The notes beneath the pieces are model-generated. The model did not search any database and had not been told where the DNA came from. It was given only the letters and a program-made list of their open reading frames with translations. Of a stretch of DNA of 64,000 nt, positions 10,615-21,092 are shown piece by piece. The number at the start of each line of letters is the position of its first letter. The stretch's first letter is position 1. Source of the stretch: Enoplolaimus lenunculus (lineage: Eukaryota > Nematoda > Enoplea > Enoplida > Thoracostomopsidae); contig JASANG010003696.1 of NCBI GenBank assembly GCA_030248215.1, positions 352,001 through 416,000 on the forward strand, written 5' to 3'. The position numbers and the translations under genes were made by a program.

Positions 10615-11241
10615 ACCGGAACCCGTGTCAAAAATACAAAACACTTTTCGCGTTTTTCGAACAACAACGTTTGTATTGAAGCCTAAAATAGCGTTCAGTA
10701 CGAGCACCAAAAACCGTATTTACGAACACGGTTTTGTAACTCGAACGATTCATTATTCAACGTTGTCTTGGCTTAAAGCGTTTTGAAAGATGCCATTTGA
10801 AACGTGAAAAGTGTTTAAAATAGCGTTTTATTTTTGACATTTTGTCGTTCGGAATGAAATGACAACACTGGGATGTATGTTTTGATTACGGGGGCAGTAG
10901 AACGTACGTTGAACGTCGGATTATTGAGTTGAAATAAGGAAATTACATAATTTGAATAATTTCATTGTGTTTTTGAGTTTAAATTCGATGGAACCTTGTT
11001 CAGGGTTGCAATTTTATAATGTGTCATCGTGTGCCGGTATTCGAGGACTGCAAGAAGTGTATGGTACAATCGATATATGTGCATATTGCTATTGTGTGCC
11101 AGTACTGTTATATTCTCAAATGTGTGTAGCACCTATCACACAATTGATGAAGATCGTACAGACTCATTGAGCTAGTAAGGCCTTAGATATTGGGATGCAG
11201 TGAATATTTTGAAGAACTGCTTGTTGTTGCTGTACAACTAT
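10615..11241. other. Probable 3' flank of the membrane protein gene
   Basis: No further coding sequence is seen. About 11108-11150 (TATTCTCAAATGTGTGTAGC) is a copy of repeat K, also found at 12866, 21098 and 61248. No clear AATAAA lies just after the stop codon. Confidence 0.4.
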
Positions 11242-11242
11242 C

Positions 11243-11436
11243 GGCCAATGTAAGGAACAGGAACGGAACAGTATTATAAGCATACTCCTAAGCCTAAGCC
11301 AAAGCGTAAGAATGAGCAAATTCCTAAGCCTAAGCCTAAGACTAAGCCTATGCCTAGCAAAAAATTATTGTTAAGGTTAAACTTACTCTATTGCAGTCCC
11401 ATAAAAAACTCCCCACCTCTGATCTTTAAATGGGCC
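11243..11436 (-). mobile_element. TTAGGC MITE, family A, copy 2
   Basis: Left end GGCCAATGTAAGGAACAGG, GCCTAA-rich centre, right end CTATTGCAGTCCC followed by GATCTTTAAATGGGCC. About 194 bp with recognisable ends. Confidence 0.8.
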
Positions 11437-12250
11437 CAAGTATGGTTCATTTATGTAACTGATCTGATCCGATTGTTGAAATTGCAGGATAAAGATTGTA
11501 AGTACCAAAAGCTGTAAATGTAAACCTTGCATTAATTTATTCAACCAGTTTCAGTAGCAGTTTAGGTTCTAAGTCGCAGTTCTTCTTTGTCATCAGTCAA
11601 ATTTATGAGAGGTACAAGAATGACGGCAGCGGCCGGTCCACCTCGCCCTACTCCCAGTGGGATTGTCTCAACCGCCCCATGGGGCCCCAGCTGAAACCGT
11701 ACCCTACCGACCCTTCGAAAAAACAGATAAATAACGAAAAATTTACAAAATTTCAGCAATTTTCATGTTGATTTCCATAACTTTATGCATATTAATTTAT
11801 CTTTTCGAAACTTTTACTTCAATGCTGTTCAGTTACAAACTACTGAATTTAGTAAGCAGCTTACCAGAAAAATTTAATGAACAATGAAATTTGGGATATT
11901 TACTTTGCCAAAAAAAGGTTTCAGCTTTAATACTTTTGAGGTATAATTTTCAAAACCGAGACCAAATTTTGTCAATTTTTATCCAAAATTTGCCGCATGA
12001 CGACGGACTACTATGAGGTGGACAAATCCGCTCCCAATTCATATGGTTTATAATGTCCCGCGGGGTTCCATACCCCATTTCCATCTCTGGTATTTACAAT
12101 AATTAAGAATCCAAGACACGTTTCGGCGCCGGAACATTTACCTCAAATTAGTGCGTTTTGTTGTTCAAAATTACTCAAAGATTCAACTCAGAAATTCGAA
12201 GCTTCCTTTCAATTTAGGGTTCTGAAATTTGGCCAGGTTCGCTACATTCC
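11437..12250. other. Intergenic, no gene seen
   Basis: AT-rich; no convincing frame or splice pair. Confidence 0.4.
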
Positions 12251-12255
12251 TTTCA

Positions 12256-12338
12256 GGGTGCAACCGGAATCCCGGTTCCGGCATTTTTTTGCCTGGTTCC
12301 AGTTTCGGTTCCGGTAAATTGTAATTCCGGTTGCACCC
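12256..12338. mobile_element. Short MITE of the GGTGCAACCGG type
   Basis: 83 bp with inverted ends GGGTGCAACCGGAAT and ATTCCGGTTGCACCC and a core of TTCCGG words. Related, diverged sequence is at 21841-22154 and a fragment is at 60955-60990. Confidence 0.7.
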
Positions 12339-13145
12339 AGATTCCTTTAGCTGCCGTACTGTATATAATGCGTTTTTGATATGTTTACAAGTGCCATGAT
12401 ATAAACTATAATTTTCGTATTGCTATTGTGTCAATTGTTTTACTGTTATCAAGGACACTGAGTTAAGATCGGTAGAAATGTTGGTATTTTCAATTAATGG
12501 CTTGCATCCATGGTGTAACTGAATAGTAAAAATAACGAAAACACAAAACGCATATTGAAGTACAAAAGTTTCAAAGATGCTTATTTTACACAACACCATT
12601 GAGGCAAAAAAAAGAATAGCGGAAGCGCTGAAATTTTTAAGATTTTGGATGAATTTCGTAATTTTTATTTAATAACGAACAATTGCAGCATTTCTGTAAA
12701 GAAAAATTGTCAAATATACACGTGATTTACAACTAATTTTCAGCGTAAAAATGACGAATTTTCGTCATTTTTATAACGGATGCGGAAACGAACTATTTTG
12801 GCCGCAAACGGCTATCCGGCTACACCATGGCTGTATTTGTCTTCAAATCTACAGTTCTTGGATCGTATTCTCGAATGTGTGTAGCCCCTATCACCGGTTA
12901 GTAATAGGTTTTCGTCGGCACCCCAGCGAGCTGTTAAGTTGGTTTTGGTTAAATATTCAGACCCATGTCAAAAACAGAAGTCTGCCCACGGAGACCAGAG
13001 ACTGGACGACTTAGACACTTAAATGCTTTAGCTAAACACGTGGGTTAGGCGTAGGATTAGCTTATCTTTAAGCATACACTTAATGTTAGGTTTAGCCTTA
13101 ACACTTAGCACGGATTTAACGTTTTATTGTTATTATGCTGAGTCC
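12339..13145. other. Intergenic with one repeat K copy
   Basis: Repeat K (GTATTCTCGAATGTGTGTAG) is at 12866-12910. An 87-codon open frame across it has no protein character. Otherwise nothing is seen. Confidence 0.4.
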
Positions 13146-13318
13146 TACACTGCAAAAAATGGTGAGTCAAATTGACTATCCAAAATAGGCTTTTCGAAAC
13201 TACAAAAACCGAGTCAAAATTCGTCTCCGCCAAAATCAACGAATTTGACTCAGTTTGTGTAGTTCCGAACAGCCCATTTCGGAGAGAGTCAATTTGACTC
13301 ACCATTTTTTGCAGTGTA
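13146..13318. mobile_element. MITE family C with splice-signal ends, copy 1
   Basis: 173 bp from TACACTGCAAAAAATGGTGA to TCACCATTTTTTGCAGTGTA, near-perfect terminal inverted repeats of over 30 bases. The outer TA pair may be the target duplication, as in Tc1/mariner-type insertions. The left end contains ATG then GTGAGT, a consensus 5' splice site, and the right end contains TTTTTTGCAG, a consensus 3' splice site. Other copies are at 31022, 56974 and 60268. Confidence 0.85.
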
Positions 13319-13669
13319 ATAGTTAACAAATGCCAATATTCATATAAAGTTTAGATGTGTCTTTTGAATTGTTATATCGTTTTGAAATTGGTAATAAAAA
13401 TGTTTACAGTTGCATCTACAAATGCAGGTTTTGCACCTACTGCTTAATGCTTTTAAGCTGAATTTTGATGAAAATTCAACCGAAAATCGGAAAGGAAATT
13501 TTGTATTTTTAAAAATCTATTTTATGCAGAAACTTTTCGGTTTTAAGAGGTAATATTGTTGGACGTTGTGATGTTTTTGAATTTATTGGCAGAAAAAGTT
13601 TTGCCATGTGCGTATAAATGGAAAAACAAGAAGGCATATCGCTTTGTGAAATATCTTGAGACAAGATTC

Positions 13670-13873
13670 GACCCATGTAAAGATCAGGGGCGGAGAGTTT
13701 TTCTGCGGCACTGCAATAGTGTAAGCTTAAGCGGAAGACTATTTTTTGCTTATGCTTAGGATTTTATGCTTAGCTTAAGTATAAGCGCATTCTTACGCTT
13801 GCGCTTAAGCTTAGACTTTTCGGCTTTGGAATATGCTTATTCTAGTCTTACAGCGCTGTTCTACACATTGGCC
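13670..13873 (+). mobile_element. TTAGGC MITE, family A, copy 3
   Basis: Left end ACCCATGTAAAGATCAGGGG with CGGAGAG; the hexamers have decayed to GCTTAAG/GCTTAGG; right end CTGTTCTACACATTGGCC. It is followed 13 bases later by MITE B. Confidence 0.75.
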
Positions 13874-13886
13874 AAAATTCTATTCA

Positions 13887-14017
13887 TTAAGCCCCATTCG
13901 CACGTACAAGTTTTGGCAGTAAAACTTTCACGTGCAACTTGCATTTGCAGGATTGGTAACAAAGCAGCTTTGAAGGTCTTCTCGCTACAAAAACTTGCAC
14001 GTGTGAATGGGGCTTAA
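13887..14017. mobile_element. MITE family B with TTAA ends, copy 1
   Basis: 131 bp from TTAAGCCCCATTCGCACGT to CACGTGTGAATGGGGCTTAA. Ends are clean inverted repeats; the TTAA at both sides fits a TTAA target duplication. The interior holds AACTTGCA and CTTTCACGTGC words. Diverged copies are at 33745-34049 and 36095-36185. Confidence 0.85.
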
Positions 14018-14236
14018 GGCTTTATTATATTGAATTTTAAAAGATAAGAAATTCCTCGCATTTGCATGCTCGCTCGACAAATTTAGACGATCTCGAGATG
14101 AAATCATGGTTACGGCCAAAGCTTTGGCTGCTGCTTTTACGATCGCCGTGTTGTCCGACAGGCACCAATGGAGAATGTTCAGGATTTAGGCTTAAAGTCT
14201 TAGGCTTAAAATGAGGCTTAAGATGCAATCGATGTT

Positions 14237-14523
14237 GGCCAATGTAAAGAACAAGGGCGAAACAGTATAATAAGCTAATTCCTAAGCCTGAGCGTAAGGC
14301 TAAAAGCCAAAGCCTAACATTAATAATGAGCATATTGCTAAACCTAAGCCTAAGCCTAAGCCAGGAAAAAATTATTCTAAATTTTAAGCTTCCTCTTTCG
14401 TAGTCTCATAGAAAAACATTCCGCCCCAAGCATAAGCCAGGCAAGAAAATATTCAAAATTTTAAGCTTCCTCTTTTCCAGTCCCACAGAAAAAGCGTTCC
14501 GTCCCTGATCTTTACGGGGGGCT
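14237..14523 (-). mobile_element. TTAGGC MITE, family A, copy 4, with duplicated end
   Basis: Left end GGCCAATGTAAAGAACAAGG and a GCCTAA-rich core are followed by two successive right-end modules: TTTTAAGCTTCCTCTTTCG...CATTCCGCCCC, then TTTTAAGCTTCCTCTTTTCC...GTTCCGTCCCTGATCTTTAC. The second appears to be a tandem duplication of about 90 bases. Confidence 0.75.
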
Positions 14524-14842
14524 CAAAGTATATTAAAGTTTACCTTGACAATTGTAGTTTAGTCGGAAAAAATGCTTAAAATTCATTGCCTAGCAATGCC
14601 GTAGCGAAAAATTACAATCTGACTGCGGCTAATGTTATTGGTTGAATTCTAGTGTCGAATTTTTGATTTGAAATTGTCAATTGAAATTCTCTACTTTTAT
14701 TCTTTCCACGGAGAAAACCCATTTATAATTTGCTCAACTTGTATTTGAACCGTTTTTTGTGTTTAAACTTGGGTTGAAAAATAATTTGGCATTTTTAAAC
14801 TTGTTCATTTTTCGATCGACACTTGCGGACTGAGGCATAAAA

Positions 14843-17800
14843 ATGGCGAGTCAAAAATCAGGAATATCCGGTTCTGAAGTCAGCGAAAGTGGTGCATCGA
14901 GTGCAGCGTCGGAAAGCGGAACTTCCGAAAGCGGAACGTCGGAAAGTGGTGCGTCTGAGAGCGGAACCGAAGGCACTTCGGCATCTGTAAGTATCGGTTT
15001 TATAGTTAAAGTTCATTTGAAAAATAAAAATCAGAAAATCAGCTGTAAAGAATTAAAAATTAATCTCAGACTACGAAAGAATTAGCTTTGAAATATGGAG
15101 GCTCGTGTATACAAAGTCCAATGTTACTTTTAGGGCCGCCCTGTTTTTCCACGACTGCGATAGAGTAGGATTAGATTTTAGACTATTTCTTTAAGGTTTA
15201 GGCTTAGAATTAACACACATTTTTATATGGTTAGGCTATGCTTTAGTCTTAGAAATAGGAGTAGCAACTAAAAGTAACATTGATTTGTAGGAACATGACT
15301 AACTGGGTTTACAAAATTATTCCCGGGTGTGACCGGATATCCGTTTTAGTTTTCGGCAAAATTTGAAAAGGTATACCTAAAGCTTAAGAGTATCCTAACT
15401 GTTAGTCTAACGGCTTTTCCTAAGCCAAAGCTTGACATTAAGCCGAGGCGAATCCAGAAATTTATGACGGGGCGGGCTAGCAAATGTTACGAAACCCAAT
15501 TTTCACTGTATGCTATATATACCATTGGCAGCGAAAAATTGTAACCTTACCGTTTTATCACAAAAAAAGTTAGCCGAACGTAACCAATGTTCTGGATCCG
15601 CTAGTGACACTAAACCTAAGCGTTTAAGCTTTAAATGTGAGCAAAGTGTAGAAACGCCGACAAATTCATACATGCGTTTTAAAATACTGTCTTCGATTAC
15701 AGGACGTTTCGAGTGCATCGAGTACATCTCGAACAGCGACATCGTTGGGGCGAAGTGGCGCATCATCAACATCTGGCGCGGTCACAAAATCAAGAGGCGA
15801 CGATGAAGAAGTTTTCTCGACCCGAATTTCGCAAGCTGTCGATGCCAAAGAAGTCAGTATGGCTGGTATGTGAATTTTGAACTCAGTTTACCAGGAGTTT
15901 CAATTGAGATGGCTCTCGGCAACCAAGAGTTATAGGTAAGGTTGAGTTTTTGACGAATCCACGAGTGAAGCTAACGAGAAGCGAGACGTAATTTTAGTAT
16001 TAATATTCATTGTGTTTGCATCAGTCGCAAAACGTTTATGGGTTCATAGAATGGGGGGTCTGATGCCGCTAGACCCTCCGTGGCTACGCGCTTGATATCT
16101 GCAAGCGAAAGTGGACGTGGTCATTAGATTGAAGTTATATACACGAGAAAGGGTTAAATAATAATTATAATGTGCATTATACGTTTATTTAAAGTCTTGA
16201 CTATTTTTCTCGAAGATTGTTCCAACTGTGCATTTACACTCTTCTTATTTTGGAACCCATGTAAAAATCAAGGTCCCGACGTTCTGCTACAGGGCTGAAA
16301 TGGAATAAGCTAAAAATTTACTACACTAGTTTTTGCTTAAGCTTAAGCTTAGGGTAGGTTTAGGTATAAGCTCATTTTTATTCTTTAGGTTTATGCTTCG
16401 GCTTTTAGGACTATGCGTTTACTACCTATTACGGTCATGTTCTGTACATTGGTTATATTTTGGGCCAATTAAATTTTAGGTCCGGGTTTGAGTGAAAAAG
16501 AACAAGATCGGCTGGCACAAAAGGTTAAAGCTCAAAGTCAAGCCGCTGCGATTCCGGAAGCCAAAGGACCGAAAACTGGTCGCCGGTTGTATATCATGCG
16601 GCACGCGGAGCGGATGGATCGAATATTTCCAGGCTGGAATCGGCTCGCGTTCACAGATTTAGGTACGTTTTCGAAGCAGTTGAACCTATCACTAGTCTAG
16701 GACCGATCGGCCAAGAACTTGAGATGTTTCTTATCTGAACAGTTTTAATATAATCAGGTGCGAGCCGGGCCGTAACCAGCTCACCTTGCCTGAGGGCTTA
16801 AAGAATTTCAGTATTGTATACAAGGGTTTTTGATGACTTAACAAACAACATTGAAAATTTTCCAGGGGAGTTAAATACTTCCAGCGGGGCTCGGACCCCC
16901 TTTCTGGCATCGTCTGGCTAAGGACGCAGGCACGAACCGGATTCAATCGCACAGCCTCCGTATCTTCAAACTGCCCATATACTCCCTACATTATCCAGCG
17001 CATCGATCCAACTTGTTCTTATAAAGTTGATTATGTATGTGGAAATGCATACTGCCAGCATGCATACTGTTGAACCAAAACTTGCCAAATTTTGAACCCA
17101 TCTGGCGAAATCAGTGGTCTACAATTTTAATAGAATTTGTACTACGTAAGATATCACGGCCAATGTAAAGAACAGGGGCGGAACAGTACTATAACCATAT
17201 TCCAAAGCCTAAACCTAAGCCCAAACCTAAACCTAAGCTTAAGAATGAGCATATTCCTAAGCCTAAGCCAAGGAAAAATAGTCTAAAGTTTAAGCTTACT
17301 CTATTGCAGTCATTCAGAAAAACGTTCCGCCCCTGTCTTTACATGGGCCGATATCACAGTTTGATCGTTCAGTGCTCTTTACTTTTAGTGATAGGTTGTG
17401 CTATACTTGACCATTTGAGAATAATGTGCGGTATATCATAGTCTGCTTAAACCTATTTCGCTTCGTATGGGTGCCGTTGATAAGCTTAAAAGATTTGGTT
17501 GAATAACATATTTGAAAACAAGAACTGACTGAATTTGGAACGCTCTTGTTAATCGATAAGAGGCGACATATCAATTTGAAAATACAACGCCAATATCGTA
17601 AATTTCAAACTCAGGCACACTTTCTCAAACATTTCAGGTTACGGCTTAGGCTTAGGTTCAGGCTTAAGCGAAGTTGTAGTCTTAGGCAAAGGTGTAGACT
17701 TATAGATAAGCGTTTTCCGAAACCTAAGCCTAAACTTGAGCCAAAGCCTAAGTCTGTGTGGGCTGGAAACTAATTTCTTAGCACCCGAATCGTTTCTGGG

Positions 17801-20800
17801 ACTACAACTTCACAACCAGGTCCTTAGATTCTCGTACCAAATTCGCAAACCACAGCCAGCCGATGATTTTTTTGGATTTTTAGGCAAATACCGACCGTAC
17901 GACTTGAATCAACCGCTAACGCTGCCCAAACGCGGCGGAGGACCGACTCATTTTACCAACGATACTCCGATCACCGAAATGGGCTATGTTGCAAGCCAAA
18001 TGATTGGACGTGGAATGCGATTAAATCGCGTCAACGTCGCTGCGATTTATTGTTCACCGGCGTTACGATGCGTTCAAACTGCGTACGGACTGTTAAAAAG
18101 TACTGTTGCGTTCAAACTGCAATTCGCTTTGCAAGTGTTGAAGGTTAAATTAACGGGGCCCATGTATAGAACAGGGCCGGATCGTTTTCCGGAGGGGCCA
18201 TAATAGGGTCAGTTTAAGGTTTTGACTAATTTTCTTGTGTAGGTTTAGGCTTAGGCTCAGGCTTAGGCTTAGGAATAGGCTCTTCCATACGCTTAGGCTT
18301 ATTGTTAGGCTTATTGTTAGGCTTAGGCTTAGGAATATGCTTATAATACTGTTCCGGCCCTGTTCTGTACAAGGGCCAATTAAGGTTAAGGGTGGCACTA
18401 TACTAGTCGTGTGGCACCGTCCGTCGTACGATACCGTATGGTGACGGACGGTGATGACAGGAGCCGTCCGGCGCCGGACGTCGATAAAAGTATAGTGCAA
18501 CCCTTAATCAACTTGATATATTCAATATTGGCGGAAATAGATACGCTGAATCCAACCTCTCACTAGTGGCAAATAAATTGAAGTTTGTTTTAAAATATAG
18601 TATAAAAATTAATAAAAAATGTTTTGCATTGAAATTATCATCTACATAATACGAGAATTTTTATTTTATTTTCGCGTCGTAAATGTGGTCGTTTAAACCA
18701 TATAAGACTGTTGAACTGTTTTTAGTGGGTTTCTGGTTTTTAAAATATATTTTAACTATGGCTTAAGTACATTTCAGTTAGCAAAATTACACTTTCCAGT
18801 GTCAATGAAAAAATCGTTTAGTACATAATTCTAGCACCAGGCAACGCTGTTTCCAATTAACGACTGCAAGCATAAATGTTTAGCTGTAATTTTAGCTTTA
18901 AATCTTCCAATTCAAATCAAACTCGAACCAGGCCTGTTTGAATGGATGGCGTGGTATGAATCTCCACCGGTTTGGATGACACCGAATGAGCTGAAAGATA
19001 CCGGATACCCAAGTATCCTCGGCCCATGTTACTTTTAGGGGCGTCCACGTTTCTGTTGGGTCTATAAAAAAGTCGGTTTAGGCTCTAGATTCTGTTTTTT
19101 AGCTTAGACTTAGGCTTACGCTTAGGAACACACATTTGTAATGCTTACGTCAGGGTTTAGGCTTAGTAATACGCTTAATCTATTGTTACGCCCCTAAAAG
19201 TAACATTGGCCAAAATCGTAGTATTTTATATATTTATTTATATATATTTTTATATATTTTATATATATTGAAGATAAGAAAAAAAGCTTTTCTTTACGCT
19301 GTAAAATCAGTCACTCATCCAGCTCAGTTAAAACGATTGAATTAGGATCCTGACGAAAACAATTCCCAGTTACACTTCGCAACAAATGTTTGGTCGCGAG
19401 AAATTTGTGTGCTGCCTGAATTGTAATATTAATAAACAAGTCGAGCTAATTGATGTTTATCTTAATGAAATATGTGATTTCTTTTTATATTTACTTTTTG
19501 TTTTATTGTTTTTTCAGTTGACACCAGTTACAAAGCCTTTATCGAGGTTGGCGAATTGGTCAAACATTACTTAAAAGAATCGTCAATGGAACACTATGAG
19601 CGATACGCGAAAGTTGTCAATAATATACTTGAAAACAATAAATGTAAGCGAAATTGTAAAGTGCGCTATAAAGCCTAAAACTAAGCCTAAGCCTAAGCTT
19701 AACGCTAAGTCTGGAGCTAATACGGCTAAGCATATTAATGATAGGCGACAAATTGTCGAGTGGCCAAAATTTTAGATTGTAGGTCGCCCGTCGATGGACG
19801 AGTTGTCGCGTGACAAATTCACATAATACCATCGCCACAGCACGCGTTAGGGCGGAGGCAGTCCGTAAAATTCCACGGAGAAAGCGCTTGCGATGATTAA
19901 AATATTTTTAAATTGTGAAATTTTCAATTTTAAATATACATACCCAAGTTGAATATTAACGGCTATTGTGTATTAAAATTTTGTCAGGGTGGGGGTCCCT
20001 GTTTGTGTTGCTCCCTCGTAAATGGGGGTATGCGGGATGACTCCTCCGGTCCTTCAGTGATACCGAAGGATTGGGATGTCTTTGTAGAGTAAAGACAATT
20101 TTAAAATAATATTCCTAGACTAAACAAACATTTTAAACATTGACAAGTGAACGTAAGCAACAGTTAGAAAGTTAAAAAATTAAAAAAACGCGAGTCTTTG
20201 AGAAATAGTTTTTCGTGTTTACTACTTTGACCCATGTAAAGATCAGGGGCGAAACGTTTTTCGGTGGGACTGCAATAGAGTAACGTTAAGGTTTATACAG
20301 ATTTTTTGCTTGGCTTATAGGCTTAGACTTAGAAATATGCTCATTCTTTTACGCTTAGGTTTAGGTTTAGGCTTAGGCTTAGGAATACGTTTATAATACT
20401 GTTCCGTCCCTGTTCTTTACATTGGCCACTACTTTTGAGATATTTTAACTCTCTGGATAGAAAATATGGCTAGTTTACAATTCAAATTCAAAAAAGTTTT
20501 GCCCCGTCGGCGCAATCGATCAATCTTAAAATATAAAACAAAAAATACTTATATTTAAGTTTAACGCGAGTTTAAGTTTAACGTATTTTTGGTTTAAGTA
20601 ACAAATGCAGCCCAGAAATTATTTGTATCGAAGTGTTCAGTAAGTTTATATTAAATTAAAAATATCTAAGATTTTAAATGGGTTTAAGCGTAATCCTGCG
20701 TGTTATAGTTTAGTCTTGAAAATAGTTTATTACTGCATTATTAGCTTAGGCTTAAATCAAGTTAGTTCAAGTCATAGACACTGCAATAACACAACCGAAA

Positions 20801-21074
20801 TATCAAATTGCTTGTCTATATTTTAGCTCCCGGAGCAATTCTGATCATCGGACACGGAACCAGCCTGGATGCGTCCCGAAAAGTCCTTGGTAAACAAATC
20901 GATCCGTTGTCTCGGGCCGAAATGGATCGCATGGGCCTTCACTATCCATACTGCGCCGTCGTTGCGATGGAAGAGCTACAGAACAAAGCATGGCGAGTCA
21001 TTCACAATCCAATCCCGTCGATTACTTATCTCGATTTTTCGAATCGTTTGAATTTTACATTTTTTAACCGATGA
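14843..21074 (+). CDS. UBASH3/TULA-like histidine phosphatase (PGAM family), seven exons
   Basis: Exons 14843-14986, 15703-15865, 16480-16662, 17884-18099, 18896-19012, 19518-19643 and 20827-21074 join into 398 residues plus stop, with phases agreeing at every junction. Residues 1-102 are low-complexity Ser/Gly/Glu/Thr (repeats of SESGTSESG at about 26-42) with no UBA or SH3 domain. The phosphatase domain starts near 136: RRLYIMRHAERMD holds the phospho-accepting His144; TDLG, then TPITEMG; CSPALRCVQTA at 220-230 gives the phosphate-binding Arg225; LEPGLFEW at 245-252; MTPNEL at 263-268; and IIGHGTSLD holds the second His326. In the family these residues form a phosphohistidine phosphatase site acting on phosphotyrosine proteins (UBASH3B/Sts-1) or ecdysteroid phosphates (EPPase). 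The motif is RHAER where many relatives have RHGER. The domain-only layout resembles the PGAM-only relatives of nematodes. The substrate is unknown. MITEs lie in all six introns. Confidence 0.9.
15118..15282 (+). mobile_element. TTAGGC MITE, subfamily E, in phosphatase intron 1
   Basis: Ends CCAATGTTACTTTTAGGGCCGCC and CTAAAAGTAACATTG with degenerate TTAGGC-like words between. Subfamily E shares the GGCCxATGT ends, a GGGGCG block and the hexamer core with family A. Confidence 0.7.
15440..15611. mobile_element. MITE family I, in phosphatase intron 1
   Basis: Left GAGGCGAATCCAGAAAT, right TGTTCTGGATCCGCTAGTG, interior GCGAAAAATTGTAACCTTAC. It lies about 90 bases upstream of exon 2. Confidence 0.6.
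16255..16452 (+). mobile_element. TTAGGC MITE, family A, in phosphatase intron 2
   Basis: ACCCATGTAAAAATCAAGG at the left, decayed TTAGGC/GCTTAGG words in the centre, GTTCTGTACATTGG at the right. It ends only 27 bases before exon 3, so its right flank supplies the branch and polypyrimidine region. Confidence 0.7.
16768..16928 (+). mobile_element. MITE family G, in phosphatase intron 3
   Basis: GGCCGTAACCAGCTCACCTTGC at the left, GATGACTTAACAAAC in the middle, TCTGGCTAAGGACGC at the right. Confidence 0.6.
17158..17349 (-). mobile_element. TTAGGC MITE, family A, in phosphatase intron 3
   Basis: Well preserved, 192 bp: GGCCAATGTAAAGAACAGGG to CTGTCTTTACATGGGCC, with CCTAAGCC-type hexamers (several AAACCTAAGC variants) and the CTATTGCAGTCATTCAGAAA module. 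Confidence 0.85.
17636..17760. repeat. Head-to-head TTAGGC / GCCTAA tract in intron 3
   Basis: GGCTTAGGCTTAGG at 17645-17665 is mirrored by CCTAAGCCTAAAC at 17720-17740, giving an imperfect hairpin of telomere-type hexamers. MITE ends are not recognisable, so it may be a rearranged family A core. Confidence 0.6.
18157..18377 (+). mobile_element. TTAGGC MITE, family A, in phosphatase intron 4
   Basis: GGCCCATGTATAGAACAGGG at the left, GTTCTGTACAAGGGCC at the right, and about ten TTAGGC or near-TTAGGC hexamers between 18240 and 18340, the densest tract in the window. Confidence 0.85.
18386..18507. mobile_element. TTAA-flanked GC-rich hairpin MITE (family F)
   Basis: 122 bp from TTAAGGGTGGCACTATACT to AGTATAGTGCAACCCTTAA. 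The core is GC-rich and palindromic (CACCGTCCGTCG and GACGGACGGTG). TTAA at both ends fits a TTAA target duplication. It lies 8 bases from the right end of the preceding TTAGGC MITE and in phosphatase intron 4. Confidence 0.85.
19021..19211 (+). mobile_element. TTAGGC MITE, subfamily E, in phosphatase intron 5
   Basis: Complete, 191 bp: GGCCCATGTTACTTTTAGGG to CCCCTAAAAGTAACATTGGCC, with TTAGGCTTACGCTTAGG in the interior. It begins just after the exon 5 donor at 19013. A TATATA tract of about 60 bases follows it. Confidence 0.85.
20229..20427 (+). mobile_element. TTAGGC MITE, family A, in phosphatase intron 6
   Basis: Complete: ACCCATGTAAAGATCAGGGG to CTGTTCTTTACATTGGCC, with GTTTAGGTTTAGGCTTAGGC in the interior. 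Best example of the family's two unequal ends: GATC...GAAACGTTTTTC on the left and AATACTGTTCCG on the right. Confidence 0.9.
20460..20800. repeat. Dispersed TTTAAGTTTAA-rich repeat P, in intron 6
   Basis: Words such as CGAGTTTAAGTTTAAC and AACAAATGCAGCCCAGAAATT recur in inverted order at 41450-41830, indicating an interspersed AT-rich element of about 350 bases. Confidence 0.4.
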
Positions 21075-21092
21075 AATTGGCAATTTTTTTCA

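Noticed and set aside
14037-14333. Minus-strand 98-codon frame next to MITE B
   Set aside because: The upstream half lies in a family A MITE and no acceptor was found; 14040-14175 alone is mildly protein-like but unsupported.
18157-18377. True telomere end or telomere junction
   Set aside because: The TTAGGC tract is short, bounded by MITE ends and lies in an intron with genes on both sides.
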